The notes beneath the pieces were generated by a model. That model had not been told where the DNA came from, made no database searches, and was given only the letters and a program-made list of their open reading frames with translations. 64,000 nt of DNA from Microbacterium foliorum (GTDB lineage Bacteria; Actinomycetota; Actinomycetes; Actinomycetales; Microbacteriaceae): positions 2,790,001-2,854,000 of the forward strand of contig NZ_CP031425.1 in NCBI RefSeq assembly GCF_003367705.1. The letters run 5' to 3'. Shown piece after piece: positions 43,264-53,161 of the stretch. The translations under genes and the position numbers were made by a program. Position 1 is the stretch's first letter, and each line of letters opens with the position of its first letter.

Positions 43264-44106
43264 GTGAACTCCTATCGACAGGACGAGTGGGCCGCGAGCC
43301 CGGTGCAGCCGTCGACCATCCGAGAGCCGTACCTGATGGGCACGGGTGTCGTCACCGGCGAGGACACCGACACCCGGCCGCTCGCACCGCCGCACGCACA
43401 CCCCGATGCGATGCTCGCCTGGTGCTACCGCGGCACGGTCTGGGTGCAGCTGCAGGACGCCATGTGGCGCCTCGCCCCCGGGCAGGGCATCTGGATTCCC
43501 GCAGGCACGCCGCACACCGCTCGCCATGAGCGCGACTCGACCGGGTGCTACACCTACATCTCCGATGCGTCGCTGCTCTCGCCCATCGACGACATCGTGC
43601 AGGTGCTGGTGCCGCGAGCCGTGCAGGAGATGCTGCTGCACCTCGGAGTGAACGACATGCCCACCGCACTGCGGGTGCGCATCCAGTCGGTGCTCATCGA
43701 GATGCTGCAGCACCCGTCGACAGAGACCGCAGACGGCTGGGGCGAGGTGCCCATGCCGACCGACGAGCGGGTGAGATCGCTGGTGCAGGCCGTGCTCGCC
43801 GACCCGGGCGACCCCCGCAGTGCGCGGGATCTGTTCGGCGCTCACGGGCTTCACGAGCGCACCGTCCTGCGCATCTTCCAGAACGACGTCGGCATGTCCT
43901 TCGGCCGATGGCGGACCGGCGTGCGGATGACCCTGGCTGCACGACTGATCGTCGACGGCACACCCATCGGCGCCGCGGCGCACCGCTGCGGATACGCCAC
44001 GACCAGCGCCTTCTCCGCGGCATTCAAAGAGCGGTTCGGCTCGACCCCGCGGCAGCATGTGGCGCGCGTGCAGGCCGACCCGGTTCATCAGCGGTACTGG
44101 CGGTGA
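43264..44106 (+). CDS. AraC family regulator with N-terminal cupin
   Basis: 280 residues. The N-terminal cupin (about 25-110) has PPHAHPDAMLAWCYRG and PGQGIWIPAGTPHTARHE. The C-terminal double HTH (about 175-275) includes ARDLFGAHGLHERTVLRIFQ and AAHRCGYATTSAFSAAFKER. Just upstream of an iron-uptake operon, it probably activates that operon in response to a siderophore, as other AraC regulators do (inference). GTG at 43264 with a GGAG site. Confidence 0.88.
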   Translation: MNSYRQDEWAASPVQPSTIREPYLMGTGVVTGEDTDTRPLAPPHAHPDAMLAWCYRGTVWVQLQDAMWRLAPGQGIWIPAGTPHTARHERDSTGCYTYISDASLLSPIDDIVQVLVPRAVQEMLLHLGVNDMPTALRVRIQSVLIEMLQHPSTETADGWGEVPMPTDERVRSLVQAVLADPGDPRSARDLFGAHGLHERTVLRIFQNDVGMSFGRWRTGVRMTLAARLIVDGTPIGAAAHRCGYATTSAFSAAFKERFGSTPRQHVARVQADPVHQRYWR

Positions 44107-44199
44107 CGCTCCCGGGATGACCCCGGACTGTCGTTTCGGCGACACAAGTCGTCTGCCCCTCGACACTCAGCGGGCATCTCGCGTTCTAGCATCGTTGTG

Positions 44200-44218
44200 T
44201 TAGGGCATGCTTACCTAA
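44200..44218 (+). promoter_or_regulatory. DtxR/IdeR-type iron box
   Basis: TTAGGGCATGCTTACCTAA matches the 19-bp DtxR/IdeR operator consensus (TTAGGTTAGGCTAACCTAA) at about 14-15 positions, with both TTAGG and CCTAA ends intact. It lies 52 bp upstream of the binding-protein gene and should repress the whole operon when iron is plentiful. Confidence 0.85.
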
Positions 44219-44270
44219 CTTTCCGCCGCGTGGACGCGGCACGCCCCTCCCCTCTCTCTGAAGGAGAATC

Positions 44271-45338
44271 ATGACGCACGCTTCTGCGCGCCCGAAGACC
44301 CGCCGGGGTGCCGCGCTCGTCGCGGCCGCCCTGGCCGCGACCCTCACCCTCGCGGGGTGCGCGACACCGGCCGACACCGCGGAATCCGCCTCCGCCTCGG
44401 CATCCGGCGATGCCGTGGTCATCGAGCACGCCCACGGCGAGACGGTCATCCCCGAGAAGCCGCAGCGCATCGTGACCCTCGGCTGGATGACCCCCGACAT
44501 CGTCGCCGCCCTCGGCACGAGCCCGGTCGGCATGGAAGAGGTCTGGGGCGCCGACGAGAGCGGCTACCAGCCCTGGTTCGAGGACTTCGTCACCGAGGAG
44601 TACGGAGAGACGCCCGAGATCATCCCCTTCACGGAGGACGGGCCGAACTACGAGGCGATCAAGGCGCTCAAGCCCGACCTCATCCTGAGCCTCTACTCGG
44701 GAGTCACCGACGTCGAGTACGAGCGTCTGACCGAGATCGCACCGACCGTGCCCTACATCGAGCGGGCCTGGGACCCGAGCACGTGGGAGGACATGACCCG
44801 CACGATCGGCGCGGCGATGTCGGAGGACGCGAAGGCCGAAGAGCTGATCGCCGAGACCGAGGACATGATCACCACGCTCGCCGACGAGCACCCCGAGTTC
44901 GACGACAAGACCTTCGTCTGGGGCCTGACCCTGAACGAGGGCGGCACCGACCTCGGCGTCTACCTCGAGTACGACCCGCGCGTGCGCATCACCGAGGCGC
45001 TCGGCTTCACATCGACGTCGGCGATGGACAGCTTCCTGGCCAGCGCCGAAGGCGACAACTGGTACACCGGCGTGAGCCTCGAGAAGCTCTACGACGTGCA
45101 GGCCGACCTGTTCGCCGCATGGGGCGGCAGTGCGGATGAAGGCACGTACACGGTCGAGAACAAGGTCGTCTCGCGCTGGGCGCCGATCGAGGCCGGCTCG
45201 TACGTGATCTACGCCGACGCCGCGGAGGCATCGGCGATCAGCGCACCGACCGTGCTCTCGCTGAAGTACATCCTGCCGAAGTACGTCGACGACCTCGCCG
45301 CCGCGCTGCAGGGCGAGCCGACGATCGCCGGCGAGTGA
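44271..45338 (+). CDS. Iron-siderophore ABC transporter substrate-binding lipoprotein
   Basis: 355 residues. The signal peptide ends in LTLAGC (C30 lipidated), followed by an Ala/Ser linker and the periplasmic-binding fold of the FecB/FepB type (IVTLGWMTPDIVAALGTSPV, ALKPDLILSLYSGVTDVEYE). It captures a ferric siderophore outside the membrane and hands it to the permeases encoded next. ATG at 44271 with a strong GAAGGAG site. First gene of a seven-gene operon under the iron box. The siderophore class is unknown. Confidence 0.92.
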   Translation: MTHASARPKTRRGAALVAAALAATLTLAGCATPADTAESASASASGDAVVIEHAHGETVIPEKPQRIVTLGWMTPDIVAALGTSPVGMEEVWGADESGYQPWFEDFVTEEYGETPEIIPFTEDGPNYEAIKALKPDLILSLYSGVTDVEYERLTEIAPTVPYIERAWDPSTWEDMTRTIGAAMSEDAKAEELIAETEDMITTLADEHPEFDDKTFVWGLTLNEGGTDLGVYLEYDPRVRITEALGFTSTSAMDSFLASAEGDNWYTGVSLEKLYDVQADLFAAWGGSADEGTYTVENKVVSRWAPIEAGSYVIYADAAEASAISAPTVLSLKYILPKYVDDLAAALQGEPTIAGE

Positions 45339-46420
45339 TCCGAGAGATGTCCTTGGCGACGGAAGACGGCACGGACGTCTCGAACACCGGCGCGGGGAGT
45401 CGTGCAGACGGCTCCCCGCGCCGCACCGGCACGCTCGCGGCGGGACTGATCGTGTCGGTGATCGTGCTGGGCGCCGCCGCCATCGCCTCGCTCGCGATCG
45501 GCAACCGTGCGATCGATCCGGCGACGGTCCTGCACGCGCTCTTCGCCTACGACGATGACGACCCCCTGCATCTGATGGTCCGGGAGCTGCGCGTGCCCCG
45601 CACGCTGCTCGGCATCGTCGTCGGAGCGGCCCTCGCCGTCTGCGGCGGGCTGATCCAGGCCTTCACCCGCAACCCGCTGGCCGACCCCGGCATCCTCGGG
45701 GTGAACGCGGGCGCCTCGTTCGCCGTCACGTTCGCCGTCGGGATCCTCGGGCTCACCACCCCCGGCGCCTACGTGCCCTTCGCACTGCTGGGCGCGTTCG
45801 TGCTGACGATGCTCGTCTACGCGCTGGGTTCGTTCGGGCGCTCAGGCGCCACGCCGATGAAGCTCACACTCGCGGGGGTCGCGCTCGGCGCCGCCTTCAC
45901 CGGATTCACGACCGCGATCGTGCTGCGCGACCTCGGCACGCTGCAGGTCATGCGCTTCTGGGGAGTCGGATCCATCGGCGGGCGCACCCTCGACCAGCTC
46001 GCCTGGGCGGCCCCGCTCATCGCGACCGGGCTCGTCATCGGACTGCTGTGCGCACGGTCGCTGAATGCCCTGGCACTCGGCGACGACCTGGCGCAGTCGC
46101 TCGGGGCACGCGTGCGCGTGACGCGCGTGCTCGTCATCATCGCCGTGACGGTCCTCGCCGGCACGAGCGTCGCCGCCGCCGGCCCCATCGCCTTCGTCGG
46201 CCTCATGATCCCGCACGTCGTGCGCTGGTTCACCGGACCCGATCAGCGCTGGGTCCTCACGTACTCGATGATCATCGGTCCGGCCTTCCTGCTCCTCGCC
46301 GACATCCTCGGCCGCATCGTGCTGCCCAGCGGCGAACTGCGCGTCGGCATCGTCACAGCGCTGCTCGGCGCACCGATCCTGATCATCCTCGTGCGTCGCA
46401 AGCGGGTGAGCGGACTGTGA
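45335..46420 (+). CDS. FecCD-type iron-siderophore permease
   Basis: 361 residues, about 9-10 membrane segments, FecCD family: RVPRTLLGIVVGAALAVCGG, QAFTRNPLADPGILGVNAGA and GPIAFVGLMIPHVVRW are diagnostic. One half of the membrane channel. GTG at 45335 overlaps the preceding stop by 4 bp; an ATG at 45347 is an alternative. The stop overlaps the next permease by 4 bp. Confidence 0.93.
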   Translation: MIREMSLATEDGTDVSNTGAGSRADGSPRRTGTLAAGLIVSVIVLGAAAIASLAIGNRAIDPATVLHALFAYDDDDPLHLMVRELRVPRTLLGIVVGAALAVCGGLIQAFTRNPLADPGILGVNAGASFAVTFAVGILGLTTPGAYVPFALLGAFVLTMLVYALGSFGRSGATPMKLTLAGVALGAAFTGFTTAIVLRDLGTLQVMRFWGVGSIGGRTLDQLAWAAPLIATGLVIGLLCARSLNALALGDDLAQSLGARVRVTRVLVIIAVTVLAGTSVAAAGPIAFVGLMIPHVVRWFTGPDQRWVLTYSMIIGPAFLLLADILGRIVLPSGELRVGIVTALLGAPILIILVRRKRVSGL

Positions 46421-47514
46421 GCATCGACCAGCGCCGCGCGCCGTCTTCGGACCTGCGGACCCCCGAGCTCGCCCCTGTCGATCACAGTCGTCGGCTGCTC
46501 CGCATCGAGACCTCGCGGGTCGCGGCACTCATCCCGGTGCGCGCGGTCGCAGTGAGCGCCGTCCTCGTCGCGGTGATCATCGCGGCGGGCCTCGCATCGA
46601 TGACGATCGGCGCCTACGAGGTCGACTTCCCCTCGGTCATCCGCGCGATCGTCGACCCGGCATCCGATCCCGACATCCGCCAGGTCGTCTTCGAATGGCG
46701 GCTGCCGCGGGTGCTCTTCGCGGTGCTCTGCGGGGCGGCCCTCGCTCTGGCCGGCGGCATCTTCCAGTCGCTCACCCGCAACCCGCTCGGCTCCCCCGAC
46801 ATCATCGGCTTCGGCGTCGGCGCCCAGTTCGGCGTGACCCTGATGATGGTCGTGCTCGAGCTGAACACCTACATGTTCAAGGCGGTCGGCGCTCTCGTCG
46901 GCGGGCTGATCACCGCTCTGCTCGTCTACGTTCTCGCCCACAGGAACACGCTGTCGTCGTTCCGGTTGATCATCGTGGGCATCGGCGTCTCCGCGGGCCT
47001 CGGGTCGCTCACCTCCTGGATCCTGATCTCGGTCAGCGTCGAGAAGGCCATGATGGCGGCGACCTGGGGCGCCGGCTCCCTCGCCTCCCTCGGATTCGAC
47101 CAGCTGGTTCCCGCCGCGATCGTCTTCGCGGTCGTCGCCCTCGCCTCCCTGCCCCTGAACCGCACCCTGCCGGTGCTCGAGATGGGCGATGATGCGGCCA
47201 CCGCCCTCGGCGTGAGCCCCGGACGCACGAGGCTCTCCGCGATGGTGTTCGGGGTGGCGCTGGTGGCCCTCGTCACCGCCGCCGCGGGTCCGATCTCGTT
47301 CATCGCCCTCGCCGCACCGCAGATCTCGCAGCGACTCACCCGATCGAACACGCCGATGGACACGGTCCCCGTGATGCTCACGGGTGCCGCACTCGTCGTC
47401 GTCTCGGACACCCTCGCCCAGCTCGTCGCCGTGCCGGTGGGAGTGGTGACCGTATCGGTCGGCGGGATCTACCTCGCCTGGCTGCTGGCCGCCCAGTACG
47501 CGCGCCGCTCCTGA
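46417..47514 (+). CDS. FecCD-type iron-siderophore permease
   Basis: 365 residues, second permease half: RLPRVLFAVLCGAALALAGG, QSLTRNPLGSPDIIGFGVGA and GPISFIALAAPQISQRLTRS. GTG at 46417 overlaps the first permease stop (GTGA). About 60 cytoplasmic residues precede the first membrane segment. It pairs with the product of the gene at 45335. Confidence 0.93.
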   Translation: MSIDQRRAPSSDLRTPELAPVDHSRRLLRIETSRVAALIPVRAVAVSAVLVAVIIAAGLASMTIGAYEVDFPSVIRAIVDPASDPDIRQVVFEWRLPRVLFAVLCGAALALAGGIFQSLTRNPLGSPDIIGFGVGAQFGVTLMMVVLELNTYMFKAVGALVGGLITALLVYVLAHRNTLSSFRLIIVGIGVSAGLGSLTSWILISVSVEKAMMAATWGAGSLASLGFDQLVPAAIVFAVVALASLPLNRTLPVLEMGDDAATALGVSPGRTRLSAMVFGVALVALVTAAAGPISFIALAAPQISQRLTRSNTPMDTVPVMLTGAALVVVSDTLAQLVAVPVGVVTVSVGGIYLAWLLAAQYARRS

Positions 47515-47525
47515 AAGGACCACCG

Positions 47526-48310
<785 letters not shown>

Positions 48311-48314
<4 letters not shown>

Positions 48315-49960
48315 CGACCACACCCCGCCGGCTCTTCGCGCTGGCCCTCACCTCGCAGGGACGCGGGATCACCCTGACCGCCGCGACGACGCTGCTCATC
48401 GTGCACTCGCTCACCGAGGCCGCGATCCCGGTGATCATCGGCGCCACGATCGACCGCGCCGTGCTGCCGTCAGACCCGAAGGCTCTCGCGCTGTGGCTCG
48501 GCGTGCTCCTCGGCACGTTCCTCGTGCTGACCGCGAGCTACCAGGCCGCCTCCCGTCTGATGGTCGGCGTCTACGGTTACGGCGAGCAGGCACTGCGCCA
48601 CCTCACCCTCTCGCGGATGCTGCGTCCTCGCCTCTCCCGACGGACGATGACCCCGGGCGAGGCGCTGACCTTCGTCACCTCCGACACGTATCGCGTGGCG
48701 GGCGTCGCGTGGTCGGTCGCCCAGCAGTGCGCCACGATCGCGGCGATCGCGGGCGCCGCGTTCGCGATGCTGCTGATCTCTCCGGTCACGACGCTTGTCG
48801 TGTTCGCGTCGACCGTCGCGATGATGGTCACGATGCGGATCGTCTCGCGTCCGCTCGAGCGTCGAGGTGCCGCAGAGCAGCACGCCGCGACGGAGGCGGG
48901 CGCCGTCGCTGCCGACTTCATGGCGGGGTTCCGGGTGCTCGTCGGCATCGGCGCCCGCGAGGAGGCGGTGCGCCGCTACGTCACGGCCAGTGACGCCAGC
49001 CGGATCGCGGCGACGACCGCCGGGCGATCGCTCGCCGCCTACGACGCGGTGAGCGCCGCGCTCGCGGCGGTGGCGACGACCGCGCTCGCCGGGCTGTCGG
49101 CGTGGTTCGCGGCCGAGGGCCAGATCAGCATCGGCGAGCTCGTCACCGTGCTCGGTCTCGCGCAGTTCCTCAGCGGCTCGCTCGCGTACGCCGGATCGTT
49201 CCCCTCGAACTGGATCCACAAGCTCGCCTCGGCGAAGCGGCTGGCCGCGATGATCGACGCAGACGACCTGCTCGACGCCCCGCTCACCGCGCCCCGTTCC
49301 GCGCAGCGCCGCCCCGCCGAGGCGGGTGTCGCTCTGACGTTCCGCCCCGGCCCCGAGGGCTCTGCGCACATCGATGTGCACCGCGGCGAGCTGCTCGGCA
49401 TCCGCCCCTCCGACAGTGACGAGGCCCGCACGCTCTCGCGGCTGCTGGGGCTTCGCACGCCTCCCGGCCCCGACGCGGTCGCGGTCGCCATCGACGGCGC
49501 CCTGCACGACCCGAGGCATCTGGATCCGCGAGAGTACCGCCGACGCGTCGTCGCGCTGCCCCACCGTCACACCATCGCGAGCGGCACGCTGCGCGAGGCC
49601 GTGGGAGGCCACGGAGTCACGGCCGCCCCGTCGCCCGAGATGACAGCGGTCGCCGCTCTGCACGACACGATCACCGAGGCCGGCGGATGGGACGCCCAGG
49701 TCGGAGAGGCCGGCAGACGGCTGTCGGGGGGCCAGCGTCAGCGCATCGGGATCGCGCGTGCACTGCACACCGACGCCGACGTGCTGGTGCTCGACGAGCC
49801 GACCTCGGCCGTCGACGCCATCACCGAGGCGCACATCGCCGCAGCGCTGGCCGCGCTCGACCGGACGACCATCGTGATCAGCACGTCACCGGTGCTCCTC
49901 GGCGCCTGCGATCGGGTCATCGACCTGTCCCCCGAAGGAACGGATGCCGCCCATGGCTGA
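48311..49960 (+). CDS. ABC half-transporter 1, degenerate Walker A, intact signature
   Basis: 549 residues: six membrane helices (about 1-300) and an NBD (about 335-549). The Walker A region reads [11 protein letters not shown] (363-373) without Gly-Lys-Ser/Thr, and the H-loop position is S524 in IVISTSP. The signature [10 protein letters not shown] (471-480) and Walker B VLVLDE (491-496) are intact. It would pair with the next gene's product, IrtAB/YbtPQ-like. Position in an iron-box operon beside an SIP reductase suggests ferric-siderophore uptake rather than drug export. ATGA overlap with the gene before. Confidence 0.88.
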
Positions 49961-51815
49961 GGCCCCGACCCCGCTGCTGCCGATCGCGACGGGCGCCAGG
50001 GTGCGCGTCGTCATCGCGACGCTGCTGCGCCGCCACCGCGGACGGGCGGTGGCGACCGCCGCACTGTTCCTCGTCGCGTCCGCACTGGGAGTGGTGCTGC
50101 CCGCGTGCCTCGGCCGCATCGTCGACGCGGTCTCGAACGATGCGGGCATCGCGGTCGTCGCCGGCTGGGTCGTCGCCGCGGGAGCAGGCGCCGTCGGCGC
50201 CGCCCTGGCGATGCTCTGGGCCGCTCGTGTGCTGGCCGGACTGGTTCAGGATGTGCTGGCCGACCTGCGTGAAGACGTGTTCGCCTCGGCGATGCGCCTG
50301 CCGGTGAGCACGGTCGATGACGGAGAGACGGCCGACCTGCTCTCCCGGGTGACCGGTGACATCGATGCGGTGGCCGAGGCGGGCGGCAACGTCGTACCGG
50401 TGCTGCTCTCCGCGGGGTTCGCGATCGGGGTCTCCGTGATCGCACTGACGGCCCTCGATCCGTGGCTCGCTCTCGCGGGAGTCGCGAGCGTGCCGTTCTA
50501 CGTGCTGGGCACCCGGGCGTTCCTCCGTCGCTCTCGTGTGGTCTTCCGTGAGGTGCGCGTGCGCGAGGCCGCCCGCAGCCAGGCCGTGCTCGAGGCGGTG
50601 GAGGGCATCGAGACGCTCACCGCTCTCGGCGAGCAGGACCACGCGCTCGAACGGGTCAGCACGCGGGCGGAGAACTCGATCCGGATGCAGGTCGAGGGCG
50701 TGCGGGTGCGCAACCGGCTGTTCCGCTGGATCAACGGCGGCGAGCTGGTCGGCCTCGGCGCCATCCTCGCGACGGGGTTCCTGCTGCACGCGAGCGGCGC
50801 GGTCACCGTCGGCATGGTCACCACCGCGGCGCTGCTGTTCCATCGGCTGTTCGATCCGGTGGGTCAGCTCATCTTCGGTCTCGACGACATCCAGCGCGCG
50901 GCGATCGGACTTGCCAGGCTCGTGGGGGTCATCGACCTCGCTCCGGCGGCGCCGCGGGGCGCACCGCGCGGTGCCGGCGACAGCCGACCCGCCGCTCGCC
51001 AGGCGGTCGGCATCGAGCTGCGCGATGTCGCCTACCGGTACCCGACGACGGGGCGCGGCATCAGCGACGTCACGCTGAGCATCGCCCCTGGCACGACCAC
51101 CGCGCTCGTCGGATCCTCGGGTTCGGGCAAGAGCACCCTCGCTCGGGTCATCGCCGGGCACCACCCGCCGACTTCTGGCGTCGTGAACCTCGTACCCGAG
51201 ACGACCGTCCCGTACTACCTGTCGCAGGAGCTGCACCTGTTCCGCGGCACGATCGCCGACAACCTGCGCCTGGTCGCCCCCACGGCGACCCACGACCAGA
51301 TGGTCGCCGCGCTCATCGCCGTCGGAGCCGAATGGGCGATCACCTCGCTGGGCAGATCGCCGGGCACCTCATCGTCTTCCACCCACAGCGGCACCGACAC
51401 CGGCATCGCCATGGACGAGGGACGCATCCAGCAGCTGGCCATCGCGCGGGCGCTGCTCGCGGACCCCGCCGTCGTGATCCTCGATGAGGCGACGGCCGAT
51501 GTCGGGCTCCCCCATCGCGACGCCGTCGAAGCGGCGATCCGGGTGCTGCGCAGGGATCGCACGACCGTGCTCATCGCGCATCGGCTGGAGCCGGTGTCGA
51601 CCGCCGACCAGATCATCGTGTTCGCCGAGGGGCGCGCGGCCCAGCGCGGCACGCACCGTGACCTGCTGGCGGTCGACGGGCTCTACCGCCGCTTCTGGCT
51701 CGCGCAGACGGAAGCCCCGCAGCCCGATCGCCATCCGAACGCACATCGCCACCCGAACGAGCATCACCACCCGAACGCACATCGCCACCCGAACGAGCAG
51801 AGAGAGACCCCGTGA
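49944..51815 (+). CDS. ABC half-transporter 2, intact Walker A, degenerate signature, His-rich tail
   Basis: 623 residues: six membrane helices (about 20-310) and an NBD (about 355-590). Walker A GSSGSGKS (390-397), Q428, Walker B VVILDE (510-515) and H546 are intact, but the LSGGQ signature is replaced by AMDEGRIQQ (489-497) and the D-loop is ADVG. The C-terminus has four HPN-containing repeats rich in histidine (about 596-617) that could bind metal or haem. It complements half-transporter 1. Start ATG 49944 (AAGGAA site), 17 bp inside the previous gene. Confidence 0.88.
   Translation: MPPMAEAPTPLLPIATGARVRVVIATLLRRHRGRAVATAALFLVASALGVVLPACLGRIVDAVSNDAGIAVVAGWVVAAGAGAVGAALAMLWAARVLAGLVQDVLADLREDVFASAMRLPVSTVDDGETADLLSRVTGDIDAVAEAGGNVVPVLLSAGFAIGVSVIALTALDPWLALAGVASVPFYVLGTRAFLRRSRVVFREVRVREAARSQAVLEAVEGIETLTALGEQDHALERVSTRAENSIRMQVEGVRVRNRLFRWINGGELVGLGAILATGFLLHASGAVTVGMVTTAALLFHRLFDPVGQLIFGLDDIQRAAIGLARLVGVIDLAPAAPRGAPRGAGDSRPAARQAVGIELRDVAYRYPTTGRGISDVTLSIAPGTTTALVGSSGSGKSTLARVIAGHHPPTSGVVNLVPETTVPYYLSQELHLFRGTIADNLRLVAPTATHDQMVAALIAVGAEWAITSLGRSPGTSSSSTHSGTDTGIAMDEGRIQQLAIARALLADPAVVILDEATADVGLPHRDAVEAAIRVLRRDRTTVLIAHRLEPVSTADQIIVFAEGRAAQRGTHRDLLAVDGLYRRFWLAQTEAPQPDRHPNAHRHPNEHHHPNAHRHPNEQRETP
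51726..51797 (+). repeat. Four 18-bp coding repeats (His-rich tail)
   Basis: Units at 51726-51743, 51744-51761, 51762-51779 and 51780-51797 encode [18 protein letters not shown] and HRHPNE. Units 2 and 4 are identical over all 18 bp. Confidence 0.9.
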
Positions 51816-52701
51816 GCATCCACCGCGGCACCGTCACCCACACCACCGCCCTGACCCCGATGCTCACCCGCGTCACTCTCGGCGGCGCCGATGTCGCCCA
51901 GTTCCTCAGCACGGGCATCGGCGACGAGTACGTGCGCGTCTTCTTCCCCACGGCGACGACCCGACGGTCGTCTCGCTGCCCGTACCGGCCGGCGACTGGT
52001 GGGAGACCCCGGATGGAGCGCCCCAGGCCCCGATGCGCACGTACACGATCAGCGGCGTGCGCCCGGATGCCGGTGAACTCGACATCGACTTCGTGATCCA
52101 CAGCTCGGGGGTCGCAGGGCCGTGGGCGGCGCGCGCCGAGCCAGGCCATGTGCTCGGACTCACCTCGCCGACAGGGCTGTACTCGCCGCCTGCGGGCATC
52201 ACCTGGCAGGTGCTCGTCTGCGATCTCACAGGACTTCCCGCGGCAGCGCGCATCGCTGCGGACACTGCGGCCGGCGTCCGCACCCGGATCGTCGTCGAAG
52301 TGCCGCCAGAGCACGATCGGGGTGCCTTCGACTTCGGCTCGGAGGCCGACGTCACCTGGGTGGTCGGCGGCAACGGTCACGGCCCCAGTGCGCTCGGTCA
52401 GCTGGTGCGGGGCATCGTCGACGAACGACTCTCGCTCGACGAGGGATACGTCTGGGTCGCGGGCGAGACGGTCGCCCTGCGAGACGCCCGCAAATACCTC
52501 AGGCGCGAGCTCGGCCTCGCCGCGACCCGGTTCAAGGTCGTCGGATACTGGACCCCCATCGACTCGTGGGACACGAAGTTCGCAGCCCTGCCCGAGTCGG
52601 TGCGCAGGGATCTCGACGCGACCTGGACGGAGAGCGAGGGCGCCGAGCCCGAGGACGTGCAGGTGCGGTTCGAGGAACGGCTGGATGCGCTCGGCCTCTG
52701 A
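51812..52701 (+). pseudogene. Siderophore-interacting (FAD) reductase gene, broken by one frameshift
   Basis: The GTG at 51812 overlaps the transporter stop (GTGA). The product starts [20 protein letters not shown] and runs to GDEYVRVFFPT near 51951. There the matching frame changes: the rest, DDPTVVSLPVPAGDWW, then APMRTYTISGVRP (FAD motif R-x-Y-T) to VGYWTPIDSWDTKFAALPES, is in another frame to 52701. One added base (for example a C in the GGC-GAC junction) restores a normal SIP protein of about 296 residues. It would reduce the ferric siderophore in the cytoplasm. Either a real mutation or a sequence error. Confidence 0.8.
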
Positions 52702-52740
52702 TCCCGACGGTGTTCGCGAGAGGCACGTGCACCTCTGAAG

Positions 52741-52816
52741 TGGACGCGACGGCGGGAGTCGAACCCGCCACGCCATCAGGTATGAGCTGAGGCCCGGGAC
52801 CGCCCGGATCGCCGCG
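52741..52816 (-). tRNA. tRNA-like gene, anticodon CAT, unusual D-arm
   Basis: 76 nt on the minus strand. The 7-bp acceptor stem pairs CGCGGCG with CGTCGCG (one G-U), with discriminator T and encoded CCA. The T-arm is perfect (GCGGG-TTCGACT-CCCGC, T-loop at positions 54-60). The anticodon loop CTCATAC gives CAT (Met or Ile2) on a 4-bp stem. The D-arm is odd: CCGGG-CGGT-CCCGG, a tight hairpin without U8, A14 or the usual G18-G19 loop. It may be a true unusual tRNA, or a degenerate copy. Confidence 0.55.
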
Positions 52817-53161
52817 ATGATGACGACGCTACCCGGGTCCGTCGCCGATGGCGAAGATCGTTGCGGGGGTTGACAGAGTGCGTCGGATCATGACGCCGCA
52901 CGTCGCCCCGTGACTCTCTCGCCCGTCATCCCCGACGCCCACGCTCACGCCCACGCCCACGCCCACGCCCACGCGGCACAGAGACTGCCGAAACGGAAAA
53001 GGGGGAAGACGCCCCCGCGCCTTCCCCCGCCGGAGCCAGGAAAGGCTGCGGCCGCCCGGCAGAGAGTGCCGGGGGAAGGACCGCAGAGGGCCCTCCCCCT
53101 GTAGAGACGCGGGAGATCACGGATCATTACGCGGTCGCCCGGAATATCACATGTGGCGCGT
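52817..53161. other. Gene-free stretch with hexamer repeat and stable hairpins
   Basis: 345 bp with no convincing gene. It holds six GCCCAC-type hexamers (52937-52972), a hairpin of GGGGGAAG (53001-53008) with CTTCCCCC (53021-53028), and a hairpin of CCCGGCA (53055-53061) with TGCCGGG (53067-53073). The hairpins might be terminators or part of a small RNA. Confidence 0.5.
52937..52972. repeat. Hexanucleotide tandem repeat, six copies
   Basis: GCCCAC repeated six times with one variant (GCTCAC, second copy). Read on the plus strand from a GTG at 52910 it gives alternating Ala-His, but no family or ribosome site supports translation. Confidence 0.85.

Noticed and set aside
43264..44106. AraC gene as regulator of the MFS pump
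   Set aside because: The divergent TetR gene and its operator already explain the pump; the AraC gene lies directly before the iron box and iron operon.
51940..51965. Programmed frameshift in the SIP gene
   Set aside because: No slippery heptamer, internal Shine-Dalgarno or downstream structure is evident at the junction; a one-base deletion or error is simpler.
52937..52972. CRISPR-like array
   Set aside because: The hexamers are directly adjacent with no spacers, and no cas gene is present in the window.
52910..53104. Plus-strand frame with an Ala-His repeat (GTG at 52910)
   Set aside because: It is the hexamer repeat read in one frame, with no ribosome site and no conserved sequence after the repeat.
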